DNA of 64,000 nucleotides from Oenanthe sinensis. Its lineage: Eukaryota > Streptophyta > Magnoliopsida > Apiales > Apiaceae. Position 1 is the first letter of the stretch. The number at the start of each line of letters is the position of its first letter. Of the stretch, positions 1 to 11,700 are shown piece after piece. Below the pieces are notes generated by a model. The model was not told the DNA's origin and made no database searches. It saw only the letters and a list, made by a program, of their open reading frames with translations. Made by a program: the position numbers and the translations under genes. Location: the NCBI GenBank assembly GCA_028671895.1, contig CM053802.1, positions 35,502,201 through 35,566,200 of the forward strand. Reading direction: 5' to 3'.

Positions 1-173
1 TTATTCATAAAAACAGAAACTGAGTAAGCTAGCCACCTAAACACTTTTCACCTCATGTTTTCGAACCCCCTAATTGAACTCTAAATTATTTATCCGCAAA
101 AGTTTCGAATGAATTTTTTAATTTAGTGAGTATCATATTCATCCCCACTTCTACGATAGTTCGGGACCCAACA
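1..173 (+). mobile_element. 3' end of a family-B copia LTR (partial)
   Basis: The segment closely matches the last ~175 bp of LTR B3 (46769-46945), including the run from TTATTCATAAA to the terminal GGGACCCAACA. It ends in CA at 173, exactly where the minisatellite begins. The rest of the LTR lies outside the window. It is therefore either a solo LTR or the 3' LTR of an element to the left; which one cannot be told here. Confidence 0.8.
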
Positions 174-859
174 GTTTCCAAGTTCAAACGTGTCAAAAAT
201 GAAGTCTTAAGTTGTTACGAATTGTTTTCATGTTCAAATGAGCCAAGAATTATCCTAAAAGAGTTTACAAGTTGTTTCCATGTTCAAACGAGTCAAGAAT
301 GAAGCTACAAGTTATTTTCATGTTCAAACGAGTGAAGAATGAAGTCTCAAAGTGTTACGAAATGTTTTCATGTTCAAATGAGCCAAAAATGATCCTAAGA
401 GAGTTTACAGGTTCTTTCCATGTTTAAACGAGTCAAGAATGAAGGTACAAGTTGTTTCCAAGTTCAAACGAGTCAAGAATGAAGTCTCAATTTGTTACGA
501 TTTGTTGTCATGTTCAAATGAGCCAAGAATGATCCTAAAAGAGTTTAAAAATTGTTTCTGGGTTCAAACGAGTCATGAATGAAGCTACATGTTGTTTCCA
601 AGTTCAAACGAGTCAAGAATGAAGCCTCAAGTTAGTACGAATTATTTTCATGTTCAAATGAGCCGAGAATGATTCTAAAAGAGATAAGTTATTTCTATGT
701 TCAAACGAGTTAAGAATGAAGCAACAAGTTATTTCCAAGTTCAAACGAGTCAAGAATGAAGTCTCAAGTGTTTCCAAGTTCAACCACATCAAAAATGAAG
801 TCTCAAGTTGTTACGAATTGTTTTCATGTTCAAATGAGCCAAGAATGATCCTAAAAGAG
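174..859. repeat. Minisatellite array, left part
   Basis: Tandem copies of a 40-50 bp unit built around GTTCAAACGAGTCAAGAATG. Successive GTTCAAA cores lie at about 232, 281, 322, 371, 421, 461, 511, 563, 601 and 651. The spacing cycles through roughly 50, 40 and 50 bp, giving a higher-order period close to 140 bp. One sub-unit type has GAGCC (ATGAGCCAAGAATGATCC) and the others GAGTC. The array is interrupted at 859/860 by element A and resumes at 13953. The open frames in it are by-products of the repeat. Confidence 0.9.
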
Positions 860-1807
860 TGAAAGACATATGACTAGGCCTATTTGTAATAATTAGATGA
901 CAACTCAACTCTAACTATAAAGAGAAGTCAATAATAAATACCAAACAGGAATCAAGACGAAGACAGTCAACTAATCACAAAGGATCTAAGTATCAAAAGT
1001 ATTTTTATGGAATTGTTACTCAATACTGGAATAGGTTCATTAATATGTTCAAGCGTCAGTGAAAAATAAAGTTGTAGTGTTTTATAAGAGTTCAGAAGAT
1101 ATAAAAGATTTCAAGTGGTTACTACAGAAAGATTCCAGAAAAAGAAGAAAGACAGTAAAGAAAAAGAATGATAGAAGGCCACGACTTAAAAGTTAATAAG
1201 TGAAGAATATTTATTAGTATGGCACAAATGAACCAGACAATACATTTGTGTGTCAAATAAATAATATTTATTCTTCAGTTAGCTCAAGTGGTTTTATGAC
1301 AGAAGACAAAGCAAAGTCAGAAAGACTTCGAAGATCACTACACAGTTATACAAGTCAAGATATTATTTTAATTCTACTATCAAAAGTTAATTTATTATTT
1401 AATTTATCTAATTAAATTAATTCAAGTTGAATTTAATTTAATTTATAAATTAACTAATTAAATTAAGTAGAAACAATTTATTATAAAATATATGACTTAG
1501 TATAATTTTAAATATAATTCAAATGACTTTATAATATTCACAGATTTCTGTGTAAAGTTTGGAATATAATTGTTAAACACGAACACTACATGTCGAATTC
1601 GTTCTAGATAACTTTATCAATTATATACAATTTTCATCAAATAAATTTTGTAATACTTTTCAAGTTAAAAATTATCTTCTACTTGAACAATATTTCATTA
1701 AAATTTATATTTCTTGATTAATTAAAATAATATTTTTAAATCAGAATTTCCGCGACAATTTTCAGATATTGTATTCAACCCCTCTTCTATAATATCGGGG
1801 ACCAATA
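860..1807 (+). repeat. 5' LTR of element A
   Basis: Begins TGAAAGACATATGACTAGG and ends GGGACCAATA. It aligns along its whole length with the 3' LTR at 12568 but is about 430 bp shorter. The missing block is the part of the 3' LTR that holds the AAGTCATACCG array, at around 13240-13670. The join in this copy is near 1535, where CAAATGACTTTATAATATTCACAG runs from one flank of the gap straight into the other. Confidence 0.9.
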
Positions 1808-1825
1808 ATTGGCAGCAGAGCTGGT
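1808..1825 (+). other. Primer binding site of element A
   Basis: Two bases after the LTR end lies TGGCAGCAGAGC. It matches 10 of 12 bases of the canonical plant initiator tRNA-Met PBS (TGGTATCAGAGC). This position and sequence are standard for copia first-strand priming. The two mismatches are probably decay. Confidence 0.75.
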
Positions 1826-2011
1826 TGATATTTTTAATATCAGATCTGAATTAAAAATTCCGCAACTCATACAGATCTTAATTTTTTTTTGATTTGAAAT
1901 AATTTTTTATTCGAAATAATTTTTTTTCTAAAAATTATTTTTGATTAAAAATAGTTTTCAGTCAAAAATTAAAATATTTTTTGAACCACTTGATTTTTAA
2001 TCTTATTAAAG

Positions 2012-4435
2012 ATGAGTACACAGAAAGTGACTAGCATCAAAATTCCACAGTTCGATAGAGAACACTACAATTTGTGGAAACATAAAATGCTACTATTCAT
2101 TAGTATTGCAAATCCCAAGTATGTATTAGTATTGGCCAAATGTATTGAACTCCCTATAACAGTTATTCTCGAACATGAGATAGATGGGGTCATAATTCCC
2201 CACAGATAGTTTCTAAAAAGTCCAACTGACTATATAGAAGAAGAAAGGGAAGCTGTGTCCCTGGACGACAATCTTAAACTCATATTGATAGAATCCCTAG
2301 ACTATGTCATGTATAATCACGTGGTCAATTGTAAAAATGCCAAACAGATTTGGGAAACAATAGAGATTATCAACAAGGGGACTGAGAAAGTAAAAGAGAA
2401 TAGACTAGAAATCATGACCTCCCAAAGTTTAGATCCAACCCTGGTGAGGGTATCTCTGAGGTGTTTCAGAGATTGAATAAACTGATAAACGAGCTCAACA
2501 TGAATGGGAAGTACTATTAGAATCAGGAGGTAAATAAGAAGTTTTTGCTAACCTTACTCGAGCATCTGTAACACAGGATCGTAGCAATCCGGGAGACTAG
2601 GGATATGCAGGAGGTAACCCTAGAAAGACTCTACAGAGTATTAAAGACATATGAATTGAAACAGATTCAGACCAGAGAAATGTATGGAAGAGGTAAGGTT
2701 CTGAGTTCCTCTAAAGCATTGATAGTTGAAGCACTAGAGAAGATGGAAGTGAAGACTGTTGCACCTTCTAACAGTTCAATAGAGTATGTGGTTCCAGAAT
2801 TTGGACATACTTCAGATAAACAAGAAGATGGCGAGTTCTACTCTTTGGAAGAACTAGATCAGCTGGAAGATGAATCTGTAGCTATGGTTGCTAGGAGGTT
2901 TGGCAAAATGAGATTCTGAAGAAACTCCTCCTACAGAGTTAAACCAAATTTTGGAAGGTTCCAAAAAGGAGGTTCTTCTACAGCTATATCCAGAAGTGGC
3001 TAAAGACCAACTTATTTGATAGAAGCAAGTTTCGTTGCTAGAACTGCAATGTGCTAGACCACTTTGCAACTGAATGCAAAAAGCCAAAGGAATGGAAAAA
3101 AAGAAAGTCTTATGAAGAGCTCAAGGAAAAGTATGATGCTCTTATGAAAAAGCATCAATGCAAGTCTTATCCAGCAGATGGGAAAAGCTGGGATGAATCA
3201 AACAATGATGATGAAGAAGAGGGGAAATCTTGCTCTTATGGCTTCATCCGAGGAATCTCTGTCTCCAACTCGAGAAAGAGGAATAGATGTAAATCCTTAT
3301 TGCTCTAAAATGTTTGCATTGCTAGGTAAAGAACTAGATGGTGAAAGAGGTAAGGTGAAGCAAATGATTCTAAAAAAATGTTCTAAGTGATAAGAATAAA
3401 GATTTAAAATCGTTGAAATGAAAAAATGACAAGTTGACTGAGGACTTAGCTTTTCAAGTCAATAGAGTCAGTTGTTATGTTAAAGTTGAAGCCTATCTCA
3501 GAAATAAAATTGAGGAGGAGAAGAAGAAGTGTCTAGCATATAAGAATTCCTCTTATATTGTAAAGAACCTAGTTGACCAACAGGAAATAAATCGAAAATT
3601 TGGAATAGGCTTCGAGTACAATAAATCAGTCGGAAAGCCAAGCAACATAACCCCTTTGAAAAAGTACTGAAGAAAGGGGTATCTCACATGTTGATAAAGA
3701 CACACATAAACCTCTTTTCATAACCCCCATAGCTGAACCAATCATTGAGAGCTCTATACTGATTGCTTATGAAATGTTGTTGGACGATCTCGAGGAAGAA
3801 AATAAAGGAGATGAACAGGTTAAGGACGTACAAGGAATTAATGTCTAAAAAGAGAACTGTGCACCTCAGACACCAGTGAAAGATGTGGGAACTTCTAAAT
3901 CGCCCAATCCTGGTATAGGTGTAAAAGACTTGAAGAATAAAGTGAACATACCTAATACATTTGTTAATAGTAGGAATAGTAACAACAAATTTCATTCTAC
4001 TAAGAATTTTAAAATTGCTGATAAAGTTGAAGTAGAAAATGTTAAGTCACCTACTGTTTTGAATAACATGCCTATTATTGATGCTTTCCATAAACCTTGT
4101 GGTATATTGAATTGTATGTTATGTGCTTTTAATGATATGACTACTTATTTTAAACGCATGATTGCTAAGAAAGATAACATGACACCTAGACAACACATCA
4201 ATAAAAAATTCGCAAAATCCAAGAATGCGACTCCTTCACCTGTGAAGAAGGAAACATATATTCCTAAGTCTAAACAGAAAGTTTTAAGACTGTTTATAAG
4301 AAGGTAGGAACAGTCAAGGAGGATGATGCTGTTATTCGAAAAGGATCTATTGTCATAGCTGATAAAGGTCAATTCTTTATGTATGTCAGGCCCAATCAAT
4401 TTTGGGTTTTGAAGACGAATTAATCCGTTTGATAT
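2012..4435 (+). pseudogene. gag: Element A gag (broken)
   Basis: Encodes the copia nucleocapsid/capsid region. The start at 2012 opens with a product resembling the intact gag of element E (both have an I-P-x-F-D-R-x-H-Y motif near residues 10-18). A CCHC knuckle follows near 3030-3080 (C-x2-C-x4-H-x4-C, ending FATEC-KKPK), but its second position is a TAG stop. Several in-frame stops and frameshifts split the gene (stops at 2207-2209 and 2515-2520, and further breaks near 2918 and 3389). A second Cys cluster (C-G-x3-C-x2-C-x-F-N) is encoded near 4095-4135, just before the protease; element F has the same. The gene is not functional as read. Confidence 0.85.
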
Positions 4436-4860
4436 TTGCAAGGAGTTAAACAGGTCAACCGGGTTATATGGATCCTGGACAGCGGATCTTCAAGGAATAT
4501 GACCAGAGATAGAGCCCTGCTATTAAATGTGGTTGAAAGAGCTGGCCCAATCGTTACCTTTGGATATAACAACAAAAGAATGGCTATGGGATATGACAAG
4601 TTAAATACTGGAAATGTTATCATTGAAAATGTCTCTTTAGTGGAAGGACTTAAGAAAAATCTATTAAGCGTCAGTCAATTCTGTGATAAAGGATACAAAG
4701 TAAAATTTATCAAGGAGAAGTGTTTAATAACTCATTCTAAAGACGACAAACTAGCCTTACGTGGAGTAAGGAAAGAAAACTTGTACGTAGCAAATCTCAA
4801 CTCAAGAACTGAAGATGAAACAAACTGTTTTTATTCAAAGGCTTCGTCAGAAGAAAGCTG
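4436..4860 (+). pseudogene. Element A protease region
   Basis: The aspartic protease motif WILDSGSSRNMT is encoded near 4465-4505. D-S-G is the catalytic triplet of copia proteases. It is followed by the usual LKKNLLSVSQFCDKG segment that leads into the GAG-pre-integrase domain. In gag-pol polyproteins this protease releases the mature subunits. The frame stays open from 4436 to 4993, so this is one of the better preserved parts of the element. Confidence 0.85.
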
Positions 4861-5940
4861 GCTATGGCACAAGAAGGATTGTGTGAGGCATGTCAGAAAG
4901 AGAAGTCAAAGAAAGCAAGTCACAAAGGCACAGACATTACAAACATCACTGAACCACTTCAACTCCTACACGTGGATTTATTTGGTCCAGTAAATATTAT
5001 GTCTATTTCAAGGAAGAAATATGCCTTAGTGATTGTAGATGACTTCACACATGGGTTTTACTCTTGAACTCTAAGGATGAAATTCCACAATTGGTGATTG
5101 ATCCTGTAAAGCTGATTGAGTTAGATTCAAAGTTACCTGTCCGGGTAATCAGATCAGATAATGGAATAGAATTCAAGAATGAAATTCTGAATAACTTTTG
5201 CTCAGACAAGGGGATAACGAGACAATAATCAACACCAAGAACTCTGCAATAGAATGAAGTTGTAGAAAGGAAAAATAGAACCCTGATTGAAGATGCAAGA
5301 ATGATGTGAAGTAAATCAAGGTTACCTCTCTACTTCTGGGCTGAAGTAGTAAACAAAGCATGTTATACCCAGATTCGAACTCTGATCAACAAAGATCATA
5401 TGAAAACTCCCTATGAATTAATGGATGAGAAGAAACCAACACTCAAGTACTTTCATGTATTTGTAGCCAAATGCTACGTGCTAAAGGACGGAGATGAACA
5501 TCGTGGCAAGTTCGAGGCCAAAGCACATGAAGCTATTTTTATCAGATATTCAAGAAGATCATATAGGGTGTACAAAATTGATCAGTTCCAAGTAAAAGAA
5601 AGTATCAATGTTACTTTTGATGACACTAAACTCTCAAGTATCGAAACTGAAGATTTTTCTGAGTCATTAAAATTTGATAATTATCCATACACACATCCTG
5701 ATGACGAAGAAGAACCTGAGGTTGCAGCAGGAAATGATGATGACAATAATGGTAATGATCCAGGTAATAGTGGTGGAAACAATGGAAACAATGGAGATAC
5801 TACTAATACAAGTGGTGGATCAATAAGTCATCCTGACAGCAACTCAGGGGGAGATGATGGATCCACTAGCAGAAAACAACATCACAATGTATATCGAGGC
5901 GAATCATCAAGATCAAACCTACCAAGGAAAATGATATAGA
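4861..5940 (+). pseudogene. Element A integrase (broken)
   Basis: The region shows the zinc-binding CxxC end (CEACQKEKSKKASH), the first catalytic Asp in HVDLFGPV (near 4970), the second in SDNGIEF (near 5155), and the Glu in VVERKNR (near 5265). This is the D,D-35-E triad of retroviral-type integrases. Stops interrupt it after 5067 and near 5226 and 5248. The latter two fall where Gln codons are expected (CAA/CAG to TAA/TAG). The C-terminal part (5400-5939) is open and ends in a low-complexity Asn/Gly/Asp-rich linker (about residues 100-165 of that frame) leading into RT. Confidence 0.88.
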
Positions 5941-5960
5941 GCAGAGATCATCCTTTTGAA

Positions 5961-7020
5961 TTGATCATAGGTGATCCAGATGTTGGAATTAGAACCAGAA
6001 GTGCGACTTCAAATGAATGTTTATTTTCAGTTTTTCTATCTCAAGAAGAACCAAAGAAGATTAAAGATGCATTAACTGATCCAAATTGGGTTCTTGCCAT
6101 GCAAGAAGAGCTCAATCAGTTTGAGAGAGAAGAAGTCTGGATACTTGTACCCAGGCCTAAAGATAGATTTGTTATTGGCACGAAATGGGTATACAGGAAC
6201 AAGTTAGATGGTGATGGCATTGTTACAAGGAACAAAGCCAGACTGGTGGCAAAGGGTTACTCCCAGGAAGAGAAAATTGATTATGATGAGACCTACGCAC
6301 CAGTTGCAAGACTTGAAGCCATCAGGACATTTATGGCATTCGTAGCACATTCCAATTTTAAAGTCTATTAAATGGATGTGAAGATGAAGTATATGTGAAA
6401 CAGCCCCTGACTTTAAAAATCCAGAGTTTACTGATTTTGTGTATTTTTCTATTCAAAGCTCTCTATGGACTCAAGCAAGTACCGAGGACATGGTATGACA
6501 CTCTCTATGAGTTTTTACTTGAAAATGGTTTTATTAGAGGTGTCATAGATAAAACTCTCTTTTATAAATTGCATGAAAAAGATATGATATTTGTCCATGT
6601 TTATGTTTACGATATTATATTTGGTTCCACTAATGAAAACTTGTGCAAAATATTTGCTAAGTTAATGCAGAACAGGTATGAAATAAGCATGATGGGTGAG
6701 TTGTCATTCCTCCTTGGATTACAAGTAAATCAAAAGGAAGATGAGATTTTTATTTGTCAATCAAAGTACGTAAGGGATCTTCAAAGAAAATCCAGTCTAG
6801 AAGATTTTTCACCAGCAAACACCCCAATGCCAATAGCCACCAAGCTTGACAAAGATGAAACTGGCAAGAAAGGTGACATTACAAGCTACAGAGGTATGAT
6901 TGGCTCATTACTATATCTAACTACTAGTAGACCCGATATAATCTTTGGAACATACTTATATGCAAGGTTTCAATCTGATCCTAGAGAATCTCATCTTATA
7001 GTCGTTAAACGAATTTTAAG
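5961..7020 (+). pseudogene. Element A reverse transcriptase (broken)
   Basis: Copia RVT_2 domain. The frame opening at 5961 carries the N-terminal signature (WVLAMQEELNQF, TKWVYRNKLDGDG, ARLVAKGYSQEE). A stop at 6369-6371 and a frameshift then separate it from 6395 onward (KALYGLKQVPRTWYDTL). The catalytic motif, normally Y-V-D-D, reads Y-V-Y-D near 6604-6615, so one of the two metal-binding aspartates is lost. Next come FGSTNENLCKIF and the SRPDI segment before RNase H. Even without the stops this RT would be expected to be inactive. Confidence 0.9.
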
Positions 7021-7546
7021 ATATCTGAAGGGTACACCGAATCTTGGAATTTGGTACCCTAAAGATACAGGTTTTGACCTAATAGGCTATACATATTAAG
7101 ATTATGCAGGGTGCATGATGGACAGGAAAAATACGTCTGGAAGCTGTCAGTTTCTAGGAAGTCGGTTGATCTCCTGGTACAGCAGGAAAAAACGCTCAGT
7201 ATCTACCTCGACAGCCGAAGCAGAATATATTGTGTCAGGTAGCTGTTGTGCTCAGATCTTGTGGATAAGGAATCACCTAAATGACTATGGACTTGCGTTG
7301 AACAAAATTCTTATTTTCTGCGACAACACAAGTGCTATAGCTATTTCCAACAATCTTGTACAACATTCACGAACCAAGCACATTGACATTAGGTATCACT
7401 TTATCCGAGGGCATGTCATGAACGGAACTGTGGTGTTACATTTGGTACCCACAGAAGATCAAATAGCCGACATCTTCACAAAACCACTTAATGAATCCAC
7501 TTTCTCTAAGTTAGTTAGTGAACTAGAGATGTTAAATTATGACTAA
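7021..7546 (+). pseudogene. Element A RNase H and end of pol
   Basis: Copia-type RNase H that degrades the RNA of the RNA-DNA hybrid. Visible motifs are RRKNTSGSCQFLG-like (7115 on), TSTAEAEYIVSG, FCDNTSAIAISNN, RTKHIDIRYHFIRGHV and EDQIADIFTKPL, close to the end of the polyprotein. A single stop at 7097-7099 separates the first part (ending at GYTY) from the 7115-7546 frame. The TAA at 7544-7546 is the natural end of pol, judged by the family's usual C-terminus. Confidence 0.9.
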
Positions 7547-8770
7547 TTTTTGATTGCTAGGAATTAATCTAAGCTCATAAATATTAAATGTTAATATTTA
7601 AAGAATTTATGAGGCTTGGATTAATAAAATCCTATGGCCTATGAATTTTTGGATAAATTATCTTAAAATTAATTTAATATTCTTAATAGATAATTATTTC
7701 AATTATAGTATAAGTACTTACATTTATTTTAAGCATTTATAAGCTGTAATGTAAATTAATATATAGTTCACTAGTTATTTTGTACATTGATAAATGATTA
7801 TGTTATTAATTATTTAATTAATTTAGTCATTAAATTAATTCAAGCATGAGTTAATTTAATTCCTAAATTAATTAAAACAATTAATAATATAAATATTTAT
7901 TATATGTCTTTAATAATTTAGTAGTATGTAAATTATTTTTATTATCTTTGTATTTCCTTTTAGATATTACTTGTTAATATTTATTATTACTATTAATTAA
8001 ATCTAAAAGTCGAATAATTTTTTTTGTATTTTATTTCAAATTTAGAAATAATTAATATATAAATATATATATATCTGTATACTTTTATTTTATTAGCATG
8101 ATTTTTATTCAAATTATCCGGAATGACTTTTCTAGTTTATCTCGGTATGATATTTTCACTTAAAATCTCGGCATGACTTTTTAAACAAAAGTCATACCGA
8201 ACTTAAGGCATGAAAAGTCATACCGATGCTTAAATAAAAGGGTCATACCGAGTACAATGAAATAAAAGTCATATCGAAAGATATTAGGTTTTATTTCTTA
8301 TAATTAAAACTCAGATTAGTTTTTTTGTAATACTCAAACATTGCATACACACACTTATATACACACAATCACCAACAACCAAAGGACTTTTCAAGAACTG
8401 TTATTTTTTATCCTTCACAATTGCTTTCAGTTGCTAGTTCTTATTGTTTTACAAGCTTCATTGCTTGCTAGTTTGGTATATTCGAAAAACATACCAAAGT
8501 GCTGTCCGATTTTCTTTAGGATCGAGTCGACTTAGTGATTTGTGTTCAAAGACAGATTTTGTTGTGATTAATTGCTGGTTAAGAACTGATTCGTGGAGTA
8601 ATCTTGTGATTTGTAGGTATAAAATCGACTTCGAAAATTATTTAGACCTAGGGTTTCAATTTAGGGATTTTATTTTTGAATTATTGGCTCTAGTATCGAA
8701 TTAATCAGGTGTGTTTGGAAAATATTTGAATAATTAGGAGTTTTTAATTAATTAATAATAATTAATTATA
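7547..8770 (+). other. Non-coding spacer between pol and aORF of element A
   Basis: AT-rich with no supported gene. The first ~150 bp (AATATTAAATGTTAATATTTAAAG) match the region after pol in families B (36740 area) and H (61130 area), so it is an ancestral post-pol untranslated region. From 8123 to 8282 it holds the AAGTCATACCG motif cluster described separately. The following 490 bp up to the aORF start are a plausible 5' leader, beginning with a CA-rich stretch near 8340 (CACACACTTATATACACACA). Confidence 0.7.
8123..8282 (+). promoter_or_regulatory. AAGTCATACCG motif cluster upstream of aORF
   Basis: Six variants of the motif AAGTCATACCG (or its complement CGGTATGACTT) occur in 160 bp, with approximate starts 8143, 8168, 8188, 8214, 8241 and 8267. 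The pair at 8168-8200 forms a near-perfect hairpin: TCGGCATGACTTTT, a TAAAC loop, then AAAAGTCATACCGA. The same motif is tandemly repeated in the 3' LTR of this element (13240-13390) and in LTR H (57478-57815), where enhancer-like function would be expected. An internal promoter or enhancer for the downstream ORF is inferred, not shown. Confidence 0.5.
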
Positions 8771-11700
8771 ATGGTTGGTTATTGTGAATTAGTGAAGACC
8801 AATTTTGTAGGAGTTTTTAATCCGGTGAATTGCTCAGTTGAGAGGTTTAGGCCGTGGATCATATTTTTAAATGAGCATTCACTAATTAGAACTGTAATTA
8901 CATTGGACGCCCAGTTACAAGTGTTAGCACTTAGGGCATTATACTCTACAGCAAGGAACAGACCTATTGCAGTAAGAGTACAATTCTCTTTCACCATTGG
9001 AGAACGTGAGTACATGGTGATTGAAGACGATGTGAACAGGATTCTAGGGTTCCTAACCAGAGATTTTGTTGACCTACCAACTGTTTCAGAGACACTTGAA
9101 TTTTTCCATGCTATTCAGTATCAAGGTGAGATAAATTTGTTGAAGATGTCGAAAGCCAAATTGGTGAGTGAGTGGGATTACTTTTTTAACACACTAGCCA
9201 AAGTGTGTGCACCCACTATAAAGAGCAACTTCAATAATATTTCTTCACTACTTCAGATAATTGGGTATTCTGTGGCCCATAACCGGAGGATTAATTTCAA
9301 GAATTTGATTTTGAAAGAAATTATAAAGAAAATGAGAACGCCAGGAAGCAGGGAACAGAATGTTCAAGTCTACTATCCAAGGTTCCTGATGTTATTCATG
9401 AATTATCTATTGTTAGATGAAGATAAAGAGCTGTTCTAGAATAGTCCTGTAGAAGTATCTCCAACTTCTCAGAGTAACTTATTTTCAAGGCTCAACAATA
9501 ATCCAAAGTTTCAAGATGTGCCAGTTGTAAGAACAAATTATATGCCTGGTATACTGGATCAAATTGCCAATCCTGTATAGGTACAACATCTTGATCAAGG
9601 ACCAAAGCAAGTGCTAATGGAGATTGATAATCCAGCACAACTTCTACTTGAAGCTGCTCAGCATGCAAAACAAGAAGCCTAGGAACAACAGGTAATATCT
9701 CAAACCCTGGCTTCTAATTTCCTACCTATAAATATACCTATTGCACCTTTAAATATATCTGTGGCAGACTATGATTGTGGTCTTAACTTCAGGACTTCGG
9801 CTATGAACCTGACAACACACAGGTTCAATCCCAAGATGACATAGAACCTCAAGCAGTTTTTCCTTCACCAACTTCTTTGAGTCACATCAAAAAAGGAAAA
9901 AACCAGTTAGAAAAGTATAAAGTAGAGGTGTCACAGTGAGTGAACCCACAGCTCTGTCTATAGCACCAAAAAGATCTAAATTCAACTTGAGACAACTGCA
10001 GACCCATCCTTGTCCTCTCATTGAGATTTGGACTTTGAAATGGCAATTCAACAGTCTCTGGACTCACTCGATCAAATGGGTGATTCTATTGAAATTCGTT
10101 GTCCAGCCGCGACATCTTGTGAAGAGTCACGCACACTGCTAGCGCTCACACTAGCAGGACCTCCACTTGCAGAAACACAATCAAATGAGGGCAAATCTAT
10201 AAATGAAAAAAATGTTTTTGAAACAAACTTGTCGAATGCCACATTAATAGTGTACCAAGATTTTTTGATGGAGTGCAGCATCAAGTGCCATTACAAGTAT
10301 TGAGGGGCACCACAGACTCTAATGAGCCAATCACTACATTGTCTAAGGTGGTGACCCCCCTAGATTTCTTACATCCAGTTCCTTTAAAGGAAGTTCTCGA
10401 ATCTACTGGTGGATTTGAGAGGCAACTACTCCATAGAGGGAGTTGGGACTTCATTCACGGAATAGCTACATCAGTAGCGGAGCCACTTCAAGTTAATCTT
10501 GTTGAGGACGCGCCTTCATCAATATCAGAAGAGCATTTTGACTCTTCAAAATTTTTAATAATATATACAGGTACAACATCGGATTCTGGAAAGGAGTAAA
10601 ACATGAGTGAAGTGAGGCAAACACCGAGCGAAACATATGCACATAGACTAAGTGAATCGAACAAGAGTGCAAGCGAGGTGAGTGAACACACACACAGTGA
10701 ACTTTTATCAAAAATGGAATCTCTCCAGAGAGAAATGCAGATTATTCAAGCTGAGTTGGTTAAGGTAAAAGCTCAAGTAGAAGAAAAGTCTACATCTGCC
10801 TCTATAACAGAACAGCTGACAATCATTCAGAAAGATGTTGAAGATGTAAAATCCTCTATTCTACTAATGACTCAAGATATCCAGAACGTGCAAAGTCTCA
10901 TTGCTGAGGATATGAAAAAAGTAAGCTCATTAAATGAAAAAATTGATGAGGTTGAGAAAAGGCTGACTCTGACGATTATTGAAAATGAAAAGATCTAAAA
11001 CAAGCGATTCAGTAAGCTGGATGATGGAAGGGCACATTTGAATGAGGGAATGAAGCAGGTCTATCTGACCATGTAGGAACTTGTTACATCCTTTGAAGCT
11101 TTTAAATCTGAAGAGGATCCCTCAACTAAGGGGTTGAAAGGAAAGAAGAAAGTAGCTGAAGATGAAGGGACTACTAAAGATAAAGGCAAAGGCAAAGCAA
11201 AGCTGTATTCTGAAGAAGAATTTGAATATAATGTTCCCGCACCAGAAGAGTAGTACTATGCTGATGAACAATTTATTGATGAATCATTTCACCCTGACTA
11301 CTATAGAGCAGAAGAAGAAGCTACCTTTGATGAAAAATTTCTATTTCCGAAAGAGAAAGAGTCTGATCCAGCCTATGAAGAGGCCATGAGAAAATTGAAA
11401 GAAGATATCAAGGTGAGCCATGCTAAAATAGAGAAATTAAAAGCTCTAGTCATGGAAAAAGTACAGGCTGAAAGGGAAACAAGTCAAGAGAAACAGAACC
11501 TTTGGGCTATTGCTGTGAAAGAGAAAGAGAAAGATGTGCAGTTGAAAATTGGGAAGAAATAAGACATAGCAAGAAAAATAATGGACAAACTTCAGAAAGG
11601 TCCATTTGAAGACAAGCATCTTAAATCAATAATTGAGCGTCTAGAAAATTCAAATGACAACATTGATAAATTCATGAAAGCTTTGAAAGAGGAAGTGGAC

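Noticed and set aside
8341..8704. Small open frames just before the extra ORF of element A
   Set aside because: No recognisable motif, overlapping each other in different frames, and lying in the probable leader. They could be upstream ORFs, but nothing supports it.
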